From contig CM049318.1 in assembly GCA_026874595.1 (NCBI GenBank), forward strand, positions 7,728,741 through 7,792,740: a DNA stretch of 64,000 bases. The letters are read 5' to 3'. The stretch is from Sipunculus nudus. Taxonomy: Eukaryota > Annelida > Sipuncula > Golfingiida > Sipunculidae. How positions within the stretch are numbered: the first letter of the stretch is position 1; every line of letters begins with the position of its first letter. The notes beneath the pieces were generated by a model. It saw only the letters and a list, made by a program, of their open reading frames with translations, searched no databases and was not told the DNA's origin. The position numbers and the translations under genes are program-made. Positions 39,201 through 50,698 of this stretch are shown here, piece after piece.

Positions 39201-42200
39201 CTGTCTGAAGAAAGAAATACCTTTGAAGAAAAAGTACAGGATTTAGAATTCCAGCTTGAGAACATATCACAACAATTAGTAGAAAAGGAGACCACTATAA
39301 CAGAACAATCCCATCACCTCAGTGATATTCTTGAAAATCATTCCAAAGAACTTTGTGATAAAGAACGAACTCATGAAACTGCAACCAGTGCCTTACAGTC
39401 ACAAATTTCTCAGATCTCTTCAGAGAGAGATGCTGCCTTGCAAGAAAAGGGAGCTTTGGTAAAGGAACTGACAGAAAATCATGAAAAGATACTCAAAGAA
39501 AAGGATAATATACTTCGAGAGCAAGAGGACAAGATCACTGAACTATCACATCAAAACTCCCAGCTACTTGAGAAATTTGATAAGCAGAAGTGTGAGCTTG
39601 AAGAAAAATTGAGTACCTTAACTGAGTCACAGTCACAGGTAATTGTTGAAAAAGAAACTTATATAAAAGAACTGGAAACAAAACTTTTGGCACAGACAGA
39701 AGATAATAGAATATCTAGGATGTCTTTTGAGAAAAAAGAATTAGAATTACAGGATAAGGTATCATCTATTGAGAATCTTGAAGAAAAGATTGCCAAAATG
39801 CAGTCACAGCATGATGAAGTTTTAAAGACTCTTGAAAATAAATTGTCAGAAACTGTGGCACACCATGCTAATTTAATTGAAACAAATGAGCAAACATTAA
39901 AAGATCTACAGGAAAAGCACCAGAGCCTTCTAGAAGAGAGAGAAAATCAAATCATGATTCATGAGAAAGAGAAAAAACGCCTTGTTGATGAACATGCCAA
40001 GGTCCTTGCAGGAAAGGATTTAGTCATTAAAGAGCTTGAAAATTGGCATACAGAACACAGTGAACAGCATAGAAGTAAGTTGGAGGATATCAGTAAGGAA
40101 TACCAGGAAACACTTGCTGAGAAAGATACTGTTATCACTGAAAAATTGGAAATGGTAACAGAATTAGAGCAGAAGGTTGCTGAACTAACTGAAGAGGCCA
40201 GACGTTCCATTACTGAACATCAATCTGTAATTGATAAGCTTAACACTGAACATTCTGCGTTATTAGATGGGTATACAACAAAAATTGACGGACTTGAAAA
40301 ACAGATCCAGGATAAAAATGCTGCTTTGGAAAATCTGGCTCACACTTCAAAGGATCAGGATGGGAAGGTCTCTCAGTTAGAGCAACAATTGGCTGGGCTG
40401 ACTGCAGAACTAAAACACCTAAGAGATAATGTGCTGGAAAAGGATAACAGATTAAAGGAAAATGATGTCCTTGTGAAAGAGTTGCAGGAAAAACTTAGTG
40501 ATATGAAAAACTTCTCAGAAGGACATTTAGAAATGGTGAATAAGCTGCAGTTGGAATTGTCTGAAGTTAAAAAAGAATTGGAAATGCAAATGAGTGAGCA
40601 AGAGTTAACAGTTCATCAAATAGAAGGGAAGTTGAAAGCAGTGCAGGAAGAGAGGGATTCTCTGAAAGAATGTTACAACCATGATGTGCAGGCCTTGCAG
40701 GATGGTATCAATGAAATGATAAAAGAGAAAGAAAATCTAATCAAAGAGCATGCTGAGAAACTTGCAGCTGTAAAGACAGAACAGGATGAGGAAAATGATA
40801 GATACAGACTGAAATGGGAAACCGACCAAGAAAATTTCAAAATGCAAATTGCAAGTTTAACTGCAGAAAGGGATTCCATCAAGACACAGTATGAACAGGC
40901 TGTGCCCACTGTCCAGCAGCAGCTTCAAGCTCATTATGAGCAGTATGTTCAGCAAATCCAGCAGCAACACCAGCAGCTGCTGCAGTCTGAGGCAGCAAAG
41001 AAAGAAGCTCTCCATCATGAACTAACAGTCAAGAGTGCCAGTATGGAGGAGTTAAAATCACAACTTATATCAGCTCAGGAGCAGGCTAGTGCTGAAGTCG
41101 CAGCTAAGGAAGCAATTACCAATATGCTGCAGGAAAAAGAGTCTGCTATCTGTCAGCTCCAGTCAGACCTAAGAGCCAGGGAAGAGCAGTTAAAAGAAGA
41201 ACTATCTGAGAAAGAGGCTGCAACAAGTGAGACAAAGGAAAAAGATTCAGTCATTGAGAATTTGAAAGTTGAATTTGAAACATTACAGCAAAAGCAAAAT
41301 AATGATCTGTCTGCAGCCCAAAAACAGCTGAACTTGGAGTTGTCCAGAATAGAGACATTAAACAAAGAACTGGAACTGAAAGAGTGTACCATTGATGAGT
41401 TAAAAAACAACCTTTCTGAGATGCAAACACAGCTCACAGCTGAAACTAAAAGTAAGGAATGGGTTGCGCAGTCTCTAGAGGATAAAAACAAGCAGTTCTT
41501 ACAGCTTCAGTCAGATTTGACTGCAGTGCAGAATGAGTTGGAACAAGAAAAATCTAACCATGCTGAAACTATGCAAGACATACAGACTAAAGTCAGTGCC
41601 TTAAGAGATCTTCAGGGTCTTCTGGATAAGACTCAGCAGCAGCTCAAATCTGAGACATCAGCCAGAGAGGCTGCGGACACTGCAAGGGAAGAAAACTGTA
41701 GGATGTTAGAACAACTTCAGCTGCAGTTTACTAGCATTCAGAGTGAGTTTGCAGAGTCAGTTCAACAGAGAAATTCCCAAGAAACAAACCTGACAGAGCT
41801 GCAAAGTCAACTTGAGACACTAACATCACAACTTGAAGAAAAAAGTGCAGAAGTTTTGAGATTAAAATCATTTGAGGAAGGGATGAACATACTAAAACAG
41901 GTGGAGCAAGTTAATGCTTTACAGAGTGCTGAGCAATTTCAAGCCAGTGGCGAACATGTCATGGTAGATACTGTTGAAATTGAAGCTGTATCAGATATTA
42001 AATTAAAAAGTGCTGTCATGTTACATGGAGATGGCAATCTGCCTGATGATGAGGAGAACCAGCTTAATGAGGATTCAGTTGATGGTGCAGATGTGATCCC
42101 TTCTGAAGTCCCAGCAGAACGCAAGGATAGTGGCGCTGTAGACGCTGAGTTACCTGAAGTACTCCAGGAGAAGATCAAACATTTGCAGCAGGAACTGGAT

Positions 42201-42329
42201 TATGTAGAGGAGAGCATGAATGAGCGGCATGAGATGGACTTGGTCAGGCTTGAGAGCGAGTTCAAGATCGACATGAAGGAAGCACTGGCAAACCAAAAGA
42301 AGTCCCTGGAACATGAGTTTGATCGACAG
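36210..42329 (+). CDS. AKAP9/pericentrin-like, exon f (6.1-kb giant coiled-coil exon)
   Basis: This exon encodes 2040 residues without interruption. The acceptor is TTATTTCCAG ending at 36209 and the donor is CAG|GTGAGT at 42330; both ends are phase 0. There is no ATG-based start, the first residues being AGALLKSQAGG, so it is internal. Nearly the whole length is Glu/Lys/Gln/Leu-rich heptad coiled coil. At 38427-39116 there are five tandem 46-residue units. At 40911-40990 there is a Gln-rich patch (YEQYVQQIQQQHQQLLQ). At about 41953-42168 an acidic, Pro-containing stretch breaks the coil (for example NLPDDEENQLNEDS), after which helix resumes. Such a protein would form a long rod that spaces binding sites. 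Opposite-strand and short overlapping frames here are shadows of the coiled-coil codon use. A single 6-kb exon is unusual compared with the many-exon vertebrate AKAP9. Confidence 0.96.
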
Positions 42330-42885
42330 GTGAGTGTGCATATATATCTGAGACTAGCTGTAGTTGAAGCCATGGATTGATTTCTTGAGTTATCAAAGGC
42401 AGGTTAATATCATAAGGTAGCATCCCTGGCAAAAAGCTCTCAATATAAAATCAGCCATTTTAAACCTGACACAGAGTTCTTACTGATGGTAGTGTATTTA
42501 TGAAATTCACCATACATTTTCCAATGATATTTTAATATATTTTTTTAAAATTTTAATATTTTTAAAGCTTCACAATTTTAAGCAACCAGTCGGATCAAAC
42601 CACTGTAAAGTGAGCTAATATACTCGTTAATTTTGTTACAATGCTTGGCCCTGTGCCAGGCCTGGTGGGGTAACCCATAAAACCTTGCTGGAAGAAAGCA
42701 GCAGTTAAGTTGAAGGAAATTATAATGATTTGAATGAATGAGTGTATAACTAATGCAAAAGGAGTGTAAAAAGTGGGATGTCTCAATTTTTTCCAGTGAT
42801 TCGTAAGACGTTGACACAGCAAGTTTATACAGTTGATAGTACTCACATTTAAGTTTATATGTCACTGATCTGCTTGCTGTTACAG
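42330..42885. other. Intron between exons f and g
   Basis: This 556-bp intron begins GTGAGT and ends TTACAG. No feature is recognised in it; the opposite-strand open frames at 42578-42865 are unsupported. Confidence 0.7.
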
Positions 42886-43050
42886 ATGAAGGCGTTTAAG
42901 AAAGAGCAAGAAGTTCGATTCATCCAGGAAGTGCAGCATCTTCGACAAGAGATGTTGTCAGGACAACAGGTGTCTTTGACCTCGTTCTGGAGCACAAGCC
43001 CAGGCCAGTTAGCTGAAGCCTCGCGAGATGAGCTGCTCCAGGAATGCAAG
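42886..43050 (+). CDS. AKAP9/pericentrin-like, exon g
   Basis: This 165-bp exon encodes 55 residues from MKAFKKEQEVRFIQEV to DELLQECK. The acceptor is TTGCTGTTACAG ending at 42885 and the donor is AAG|GTCTGT at 43051, a weaker match. It is phase 0 at both ends. The first Met is just the first codon of the exon, since the preceding exon ends HEFDRQ in the same frame and continues the helix. A short non-helical segment (SFWSTSPGQLAEAS) lies in the second half. Confidence 0.9.
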
Positions 43051-46000
43051 GTCTGTGTTTTTTTTCTTAAGAAATCTTGGTAGGCATATCTGCTGGCTGC
43101 AATGAGTAAATAGAAAAAAAAGATGTTTTTCTCAATTTATTCCATGATTATGAAAAGAGAAAAAAATGCAGATGAAAATCTGTGTAGTTATTATTCACTT
43201 GTTGTGAATCAGACTTTAACTTGAAACTTATAACTCTTCAGAGTCAATTCTATGATTTTATCCAATCTGCTTATACAAGATTACATTTTCTCTTCTTCAG
43301 CAGAAGTCTCATGGAAAATAGTCTCCTCTTTTCAGCTCAGAAGAACCTTTTCTTTCTTTTTTGAAAATACAGAAATTTTCCAGGATAACTGTAGGACATA
43401 GCATATATGTGAAGTATACATAATTCTTCAGCAGAAATGCCTTCAAGATTGTTAACTGATGAATCGCTATGTGAAGGAAAGTTTTACTTCCTTTTGTAGC
43501 CAATAATCTTAGCGTTAATGTTAGTTGTACTTCATACAAAGGTCATAAATATCAACCTGATTTACAGCCAAGAACTTTTAGGTGTTCCACTAGGTGGCAG
43601 CACCAACTAGTTTCACTGAAGAGAATTGAAATACTTAGTGCCATGGAAAAAGCAAAAAGGAAATTTTCTTTCCAAGACAAGCACCAGTTACTCGAATATA
43701 TTCAGTGACAACTTTGGTTTTCGCTTCCTGTAGGATAGCTTGCTAGTTGTTCTTGTGACAAAGTTGTTATCATCAGGAAAACTGTCCTGAGGACAATTTT
43801 CCTGGGATAACATTTGTCCATTGAGCTTGTCCAAGGTTATATTTGTATAATTTGTAAAATTGAAGCAGTTTTTCACTCATCTTTTATCAAGCCAGGATAC
43901 CTTGCAATCAAGATGCGCCCTTTATGTTTCTAAATAGTGATTAAAATATTCCTAATAAAACACACTATAATGTCAAAATTTGTTGTCAGTCTTGAATGCT
44001 CTTTACAAAAATGCTTGATCATCCACTATCCTTGTGTAACAATAATTATTTTCCCATTTCCCAGTGTTAAAAAATGAAAAGGATTATACAGGACAATGTT
44101 AAATGATATCAAATGAGGTCTTTGTTAAGCTCTCATATCATGAGGTTTGCCAGTTCACCCTGATGTGAAATTACACTGTGTACTGACAAATTTTCAGCAT
44201 ATAGTTAAGTCTTGCCAGACTTGAAAACCATATGACCTCCAATAGCTTGATTTATAAATATCATTGAGATCTGGAATCCTTGAGAGTTGATAATTTCAGA
44301 TTTTACTCCCCTTGCAATAGTGCAGGTTTTATTACCGCATACATAACATGTAACGTAGGTTTGTTTTAACCTGTCAGTTTAAGCTTCTTTAGAGATAGAT
44401 TGGTAGGATATACTTCCAGTGCAGGGCCATGGCCTCTTATTTTTAATTCACATTTTAAAGCCATGTTGTGTGCATACCCATTTATGTAGGATTATACTGA
44501 AGAAGAAGGCTTGAGTTTTGTATCATTTAATTTAGTTGAGTTTCCACATCATTCAAGAACATATTTTTATTATTAGAACAGTTATTTCGAAATGATGATG
44601 GAAATATTCACTTGTTTAGATATAACAATAACATGAACAATGAACAGCATATTTCTTTCTTCCACCTTATCTTTTTTCTGTTGTGTAATAGTTGATATAA
44701 CAAAATGTGGCAACTTGTCACCCAGTGTAGTGAGTGAAATTATTAAGCACCTAATCAGTATGAGACTGCTTTAATCTATTCTGTGTGTCACCAATGACAT
44801 TAGGTGGTATGAGTGGTTATCTTCATGTTTTGTGTTACCTTGTTTGCTGCACCTTGCAAGCCGTATTCCAGTGTAATACCGTGTATGCGGTCCACATTTT
44901 TGTTGTGCTTGGTGTTTTCACGGAGAACCCTTATTTCCCATGGCTGCGAGTATTTTGTGTTTCGGTGTGACCTGTGACCTCTTGCCAAGATTCTGCTAGG
45001 TAGGTGCAATAGCTTAAACCCTTCCTGTTTAGTTTTCCGTATCTGGCGTTTGCTTCTTTCTCCTCCTATGCTTGTCTAACAAAGTGTTGCAATACCAAGG
45101 TCATATAAGTCAGCATTGTATCTTTATGACATCATTGCATAATGCCCTCGCCTCAAAAACATGGGTCTTGGTCTGTTTCATGTTTTTAATGAACACATTG
45201 ATGAGTATTATGAGCTGTAAATACAAGTTCTTTCAACAAATGTGTTTTAAAAAAATTCTATAATGTATTAGTTTAAATATTTAGGGCTCAATATCTCACA
45301 GTTGTTCTCCTATGTAAAGGAGACGTCTGATTGGTTAGTTTTAGTTCTGACATGATTCTTGATACAGAATGAGACCCCTGTCTGAGAGCAAATCTGAAAC
45401 ATTGATGGTCTTGTTGTCCTGAAGATCATGGTGTAACTTCACATTGCTTTATGAAAATGACATGCTGTTAAATTACATCTGTAAATGATCTGACTCAGTA
45501 GCCAATCAGTGTTTGACATATTGAGGCTTTATAAGTATGCTTCCTTTTACATATATAACTAATAAATCAAGGAATCAGATATTCGCATTTTCAAGCTTCT
45601 GATTTATATCAATCTCTGCACGTTCAGCAAATGGATTTGTGGTCCTAACAATGATTGAGTAATTATTCAATGTGACATCCATAATAGATTCCAAACTCTT
45701 TTTCCATTTTGTGGAAGAGGAGGTTTAATTTTTACTGTAATCAATTTTGATTATGTTGTGATTGTAATATTTTGATTTCTCCATAGATGTATACAAATTG
45801 GCCAGATATTTACCAATTTTGTCTTTCTAAATTTTGTAACAGTAATTGGCATATACATTAACAGATACAAATAATATATTTCATCGCTTTTCACTATATA
45901 TTTATATAGAAATGTATATCATGCTTGCTTTTTTATATCCCTAGACAAGGCTGTTGATCCCAATGCTTTTCCCTCTACCCAGAAACACCACTTATATAAT

Positions 46001-46655
46001 AAATAAGACCTTAGTCATCACTTAAACAAAAGACAAATATTTTTTAGGTTTGGGTAATGAGGTCATATGGAGTTTGAAGAAATTTGTTGAAACAAAAATT
46101 TAGAATGATGTTGTTTTGCATTCCATGGCACTTGTATGACCTGGCATTGCATCACTTATTGTCTTGTTGTTGAAGCCAGTTTTCTGGTTGTATCCCTGTT
46201 CCTTATTTTGTTACATAGTTAGTTCCTTAGTTTATTCCTTAGTTTTCCTCAGTGTATTTCTTAGTTGGTTTCGTTTGCTGAGTTTCCCTGTTTTACTAGA
46301 ACTACTAACTGATTTTTCAGGCACCTTCTATATAGCTGTCGAAGGATTGAGCATTAAGGGGAACATCACATGTCTGAGGTGTCCCCACCCAGGTGTAGTC
46401 AGATGTGGTATTTATTGAGCATTATGTTTTGCAGTAAAAAATTTAAAACTGATTGATAAAGATGCAGTCATATAGCAATTATCTCCAATTATGTTGCCAT
46501 TTTTCTCAAATGATGCCTCAAGAGTCGCATCATATAAGGGAGATCTTGATTAAAGTAATTTTCAGTATGATTTAACACACAAGTTGCTTGTCACAGTTAA
46601 ATGAGTTGTATAATTCCAAAAAGACCAGAGATTTAGTATTTAATACTATTTATAT
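43051..46655. other. Intron sequence, non-repetitive
   Basis: First part of the 16.3-kb intron between exons g and h. No exon, RNA gene or repeat family is recognised. The only motif of note is a CTCF-like site at 43587-43603. Confidence 0.55.
43587..43603 (+). promoter_or_regulatory. CTCF-like binding motif
   Basis: CCACTAGGTGGCAGCAC matches the animal CTCF core consensus (CCASYAGRKGGCRS) at every defined position. It sits in a non-repetitive part of the large intron. One site by chance in 64 kb is unlikely but possible, and binding is not shown by sequence alone. Confidence 0.45.
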
Positions 46656-48110
46656 GGACCTAGAATCTTCATTCTTTACACACTGAGAGACCTATGAAAA
46701 GTCTCCATGGAAACCAGAAATTAGGTCTCTGTTACCCATATCCTTCGAGCTATGGAGCCCCCAAAGTACCCCCCAGAATAGTCAAAAATTTCATACAAAA
46801 ACTTCAATATCTCATTAACTACATCACTGATGGTCATGATTTTTTGGCATACATATTGATCATGAGATGTTTCATCAGTTTCTGCAGACTGGTGGCGCCA
46901 CCTGAATTTTCGATTCTTTACGACTTGTTTTCTCTATTTTTGAGACCTTTAAAAATGTGAACATCTGTTAACAGGGCACAAATCGTAAAGACTGGACCTA
47001 GAATCTTCATTCTTGACACAGTGAGAGACTCAGAAAAGTCTCAATGGAAACCTGAAATTAGGTCTCTGTTACCCATATCCTATGAGCTTTGGCACTCCAA
47101 AGTACAGCTCAGAATAATGGAAAATTTGATACAAAAGCTGAAGTATCTGAACAACTAATGCAGAGATCACCATAATTGTTTGCATGGATCTTGATCATGG
47201 AGTGTTTCATCAGTTTCTGCAGCCTGGGTGCACCACCTCTATTTTTTTCGATTTTTTACAAATTGTTTTCTCTATTTTTGAAACCTTTAAAAATGTGGAC
47301 ATCTGTTAACAGGGCACAAATCGTAAAGACTGGACCTAGAATCTTCATATTAGACATTCTGAGAGGCCTATGAAAACTCTCCATGGAAACCAGAAATTAG
47401 GTCTCTGTTGCCCATATCCTTCGAGCTATGGGCCCCAAAGTACCCCCCAGAATAGTGAAAAATTTGATACAAAAACTGCAGTATCTCAATAACTACAACA
47501 CTGATGGTCATGATTTTTCGCATACATATTGATCATGAGGTTTTCCATCAGTTTCTGCAGACTGGGTGCGCCACCTCTATTTTTTTCAAATTTTTAGGAA
47601 TTTTTTTCTCTATTTTTGAGACCTTTTAAGATGTGGTTATCTGTCAACAGGGTACAAATAGTAACAACTGGACCTTGAATCTTCATTCTTGTCATGCAAG
47701 GAGGCCCATGAAAAGTGTCTGTGGAAACCTGAAATTAGGTCTCTGTTTCCTATATCCTTCAAGCTATAGGACTCCGAAGTATCCCTCAGAATAATGGAAA
47801 ATTTGATACAAAAGCTGAAGTATCTGAACAACTAATGCAGAGATCACCATGATTCTTTGCATGTATATTGACCATTAAGTGTTTTTATTAGTTTCTGCAG
47901 ACTAGTGGAGCCACCTGTATTTTTTTTTTTAGTTTACGCATTTTTTCTCTGTTTTTGAAATATATATAAATGCAGACACAATCTTGGCCTGTTGGTTAAT
48001 CTGTTTGATGCTTCAGTTGAATGGGTATATACTACCATTCAGATGATAAAATTTCCTTTTGCTAATCTCTTCCCAGTCAGCTGAGCGTCATGACCCATGG
48101 GTCACTTGTT
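46656..48110 (+). repeat. Family 5 repeat, four units of about 338 bp
   Basis: Units start at TGGACCTAGAATCTTCAT or variants at about 46656, 46994, 47333 and 47669. Each has GAAATTAGGTCTCTGTTACC and, near its end, CAGTTTCTGCAGACTGGTGG or a variant followed by CGCCACC. The stretch ends CAGCTGAGCGTCATGACCCA...GGTCACTTG at 48110, a family 1-type terminus. No 5' hairpin was found. Non-coding. Confidence 0.8.
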
Positions 48111-48946
48111 GCAGTGTCCATCTGTTCGTTTGACTTGGGTAAAAATTACTCATATCTCCACAGTGGTTTGACTTATTCACCTGAAATTTGGCATGCACAT
48201 CATCTGGGATAGCTTACTTGATTTTATGACATGTGGCGCCACCTGCATTCACGTTCACACTGCAGACATCCATGCTTATATCTCCAGACTTGTCTGATGT
48301 ATCTTCCTGAAAATTTGCATATGTTTAGATCTCACATAGCTCTTTATCATGCACAAAACTGGTGGCGCCACCTGCAACCATTTTTGCACAATGTTCATCT
48401 TTTCATTTGACTTGGGTTAAAATCACTCATATCTCGGCAGTGATGTGAATTATCCACCTGAAATTTGGCATGAGTATACATCCTCGATAGCATACTTGAT
48501 TTTATAACAGGTGGTGCCACCTTAATTCATGTTCACACTGCAGATATCCATGCCAGTATATCCAGACTGGTTTGACTTACCTACCTGAAGTGATGCATGT
48601 GTTTGGATCTCACATAGCTCTTTATCATACAAGAAACTGGTGGCGCCACTTGCAACCATTTTTGCACAGAGTCGATCTGTTTGTCTGCTGTCTAATAAAA
48701 TCACTCATATCTCGGCAGTGGTTTGACTTTTCAACCTGAAATTTTGCATGTGTACACATCTTGGATAGTTTCTCGTTCAAATAACAGGTGGCGCCACCTA
48801 CAATTATGTTTATGTGGCAGACATCCATGCTAATATGTAACACATCTAACTCTATTTCCCCTTGCCACTCAATCCATGCCTCACTTCACCCATCCTACTC
48901 TGATTTTGGCGGATACACGTAGTCGCTTGTCAAATACCCTTATTCT
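48111..48946 (+). repeat. Family 3 fragment, 5' end missing
   Basis: It begins mid-core (GCAGTGTCCATCTGTTCG) right after the family 5 terminus. It contains several GGTGGCGCCACC palindromes and ends GGCGGATACACGTAGTCGCT ... TATTCTAG at about 48946. Confidence 0.85.
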
Positions 48947-49920
48947 AGTTCCTCAAGTTGATAGATGGAAGAAACCTTGGTTGCTTGCCAAGTGTCAGTA
49001 TATGCTGCTGAAGATGGGGGCGTATTCTTAAAGGGGGGGAGGGATTGACTTGGGATACTATGGCACCATGCCAAGAAATTCTAGTTGTCAGCATGGTGTT
49101 ACATTGTTTCAGATATGAAATTTACACCTTCTGTTTTGGTGCTACATGTCTAGTTAAATGCACAAGGCATATTGGAAATGATTTATCTCCATTTTCCAAA
49201 ATATTTTAAAACTGTTTCAGGGTAATCAAACACATGATTTAGTTGATACTAGTTTAAAGTTACTTCGACTTTATTTATATGGACCTTCAGGTGCACTAAA
49301 TCTATTTGGATAATTTATATTTAAGTTATATACAGGTTTGCTGTTGTAAAGATAATTCAAATGGAAGTACACACATGGTTTATAAGTTACTGATATTTTC
49401 TGTGAATCACAGGTTCATAACTGTTGTGTGGAGAAAAAAATCAGACGCAGAAAGATTTCTATTCCAGCTTTTAACTGGAACTCCAGAAACTGCTGCTCAG
49501 TACTTGTGTACTTGTCATTTAGTATATTTGTATAAGGGAGAGGTCTCCATGCCATTGGCAGCATAGATGCTTTGCTTTAGAGGAAGTACATAGTCAAGTG
49601 GTCAAGGACTTCAGAGTTCAGGGTCTCTGCTTTGAGGTCTGACAGGGTCACTGAGACAGAACTTAATAGTCCGAACAACATGATTCACTTCAGTGTCTTA
49701 CTACCAGATATGACTTTGGGATTATTCTTGGTATAAATTGTATTGTTTGGAGTCGTTTCTTTTATCATTTATAATTGATCATCGACAGCATATCAGCAAC
49801 CGATGATCAATAATTAATTGCTTTTGAGAAATGTTGGGAATCATTTATAATTTCATGATCAGTCATCAGTAAAACTTCCTTGAAATTCTTAAAATTATGG
49901 ACATGTTGATCCTCTCAGAT

Positions 49921-49966
<46 letters not shown>

Positions 49967-50072
49967 AACTGTTGGCTAATATATGATATCTAATTACTCT
50001 GTAGTCTACATGTACATTTAGTAAACCTAGGTGTGAATCTATAATTAATCACAGATTTTTCTAAAGTTTGTT
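48947..50072. other. Intron sequence with a TA microsatellite
   Basis: Non-repetitive except for a TA dinucleotide run at about 49923-49964 and a short G-rich tract near 49018-49035. No exon was recognised. Confidence 0.6.
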
Positions 50073-50075
50073 TGA

Positions 50076-50241
50076 CAAAATTTTATGAAAGAGTACCTTC
50101 CATCATTATGAAACCTAGCCTTTGTGAAAAACTCAAATTGATTATACCAGTGCAGGATCCATCATCGACCAAACTCTAATAAATAAATATACATTTAAAT
50201 CTTGGAATTGGGGCTTGCTTATTACTTATCACAATTTCTAG
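50076..50241 (+). repeat. Left half of a duplicated locus (filled copy)
   Basis: ATTTTATGAAAGAGTACCTT through ATCACAATTTCTA recurs at about 54047-54211 with several mismatches. Here the match stops where the family 2 element begins. The right half of this copy (CTTCCTCTTAAATCAAG...) stands at 53975-54040, after the element. Confidence 0.9.
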
Positions 50242-50698
50242 TTTTTATGCCCCCGCCACAACGTGGCCGGGGCATATAGTTTTACCCATGTCCGTCCTTC
50301 TGTCATTCCGTCATTCCGAAATCAAACAGTTGTAAGGACTTTTTTTCGCAATGCCTGCAGATATTGGCCTGAATTTTGGTGTGTGGGCAGATAACGACCA
50401 GTTACAGATCAAGTTCTCGTTTCGTCCCGGTTGACCTAATTTTGACCTTTTAACAGCTCCTGAACATAGAAAATTTCATGAAAAATATAAATTTTCATGA
50501 CAAATACACATGTATGCACTTTTTGTCGCAATGCCTGCTGATATTGGCCTGATTTTTGGTGTGTGGGCAGATAATGACAGGTTACAGATCGAGTTCGCGT
50601 TTGTCACGGGTGACTTACTTTTGATTGTTTTACGGCTCCTAAACATAGAAAATTTCATGAAAATATAAATTTTCATGACAAATGTACATGTACAGCCG

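Noticed and set aside
36932-42341. Opposite-strand open frames of 60-150 codons within the giant exon
   Set aside because: Ser/Leu/Phe/Cys-rich mirror images of Glu/Lys/Gln codons, typical shadows of coiled-coil sequence.
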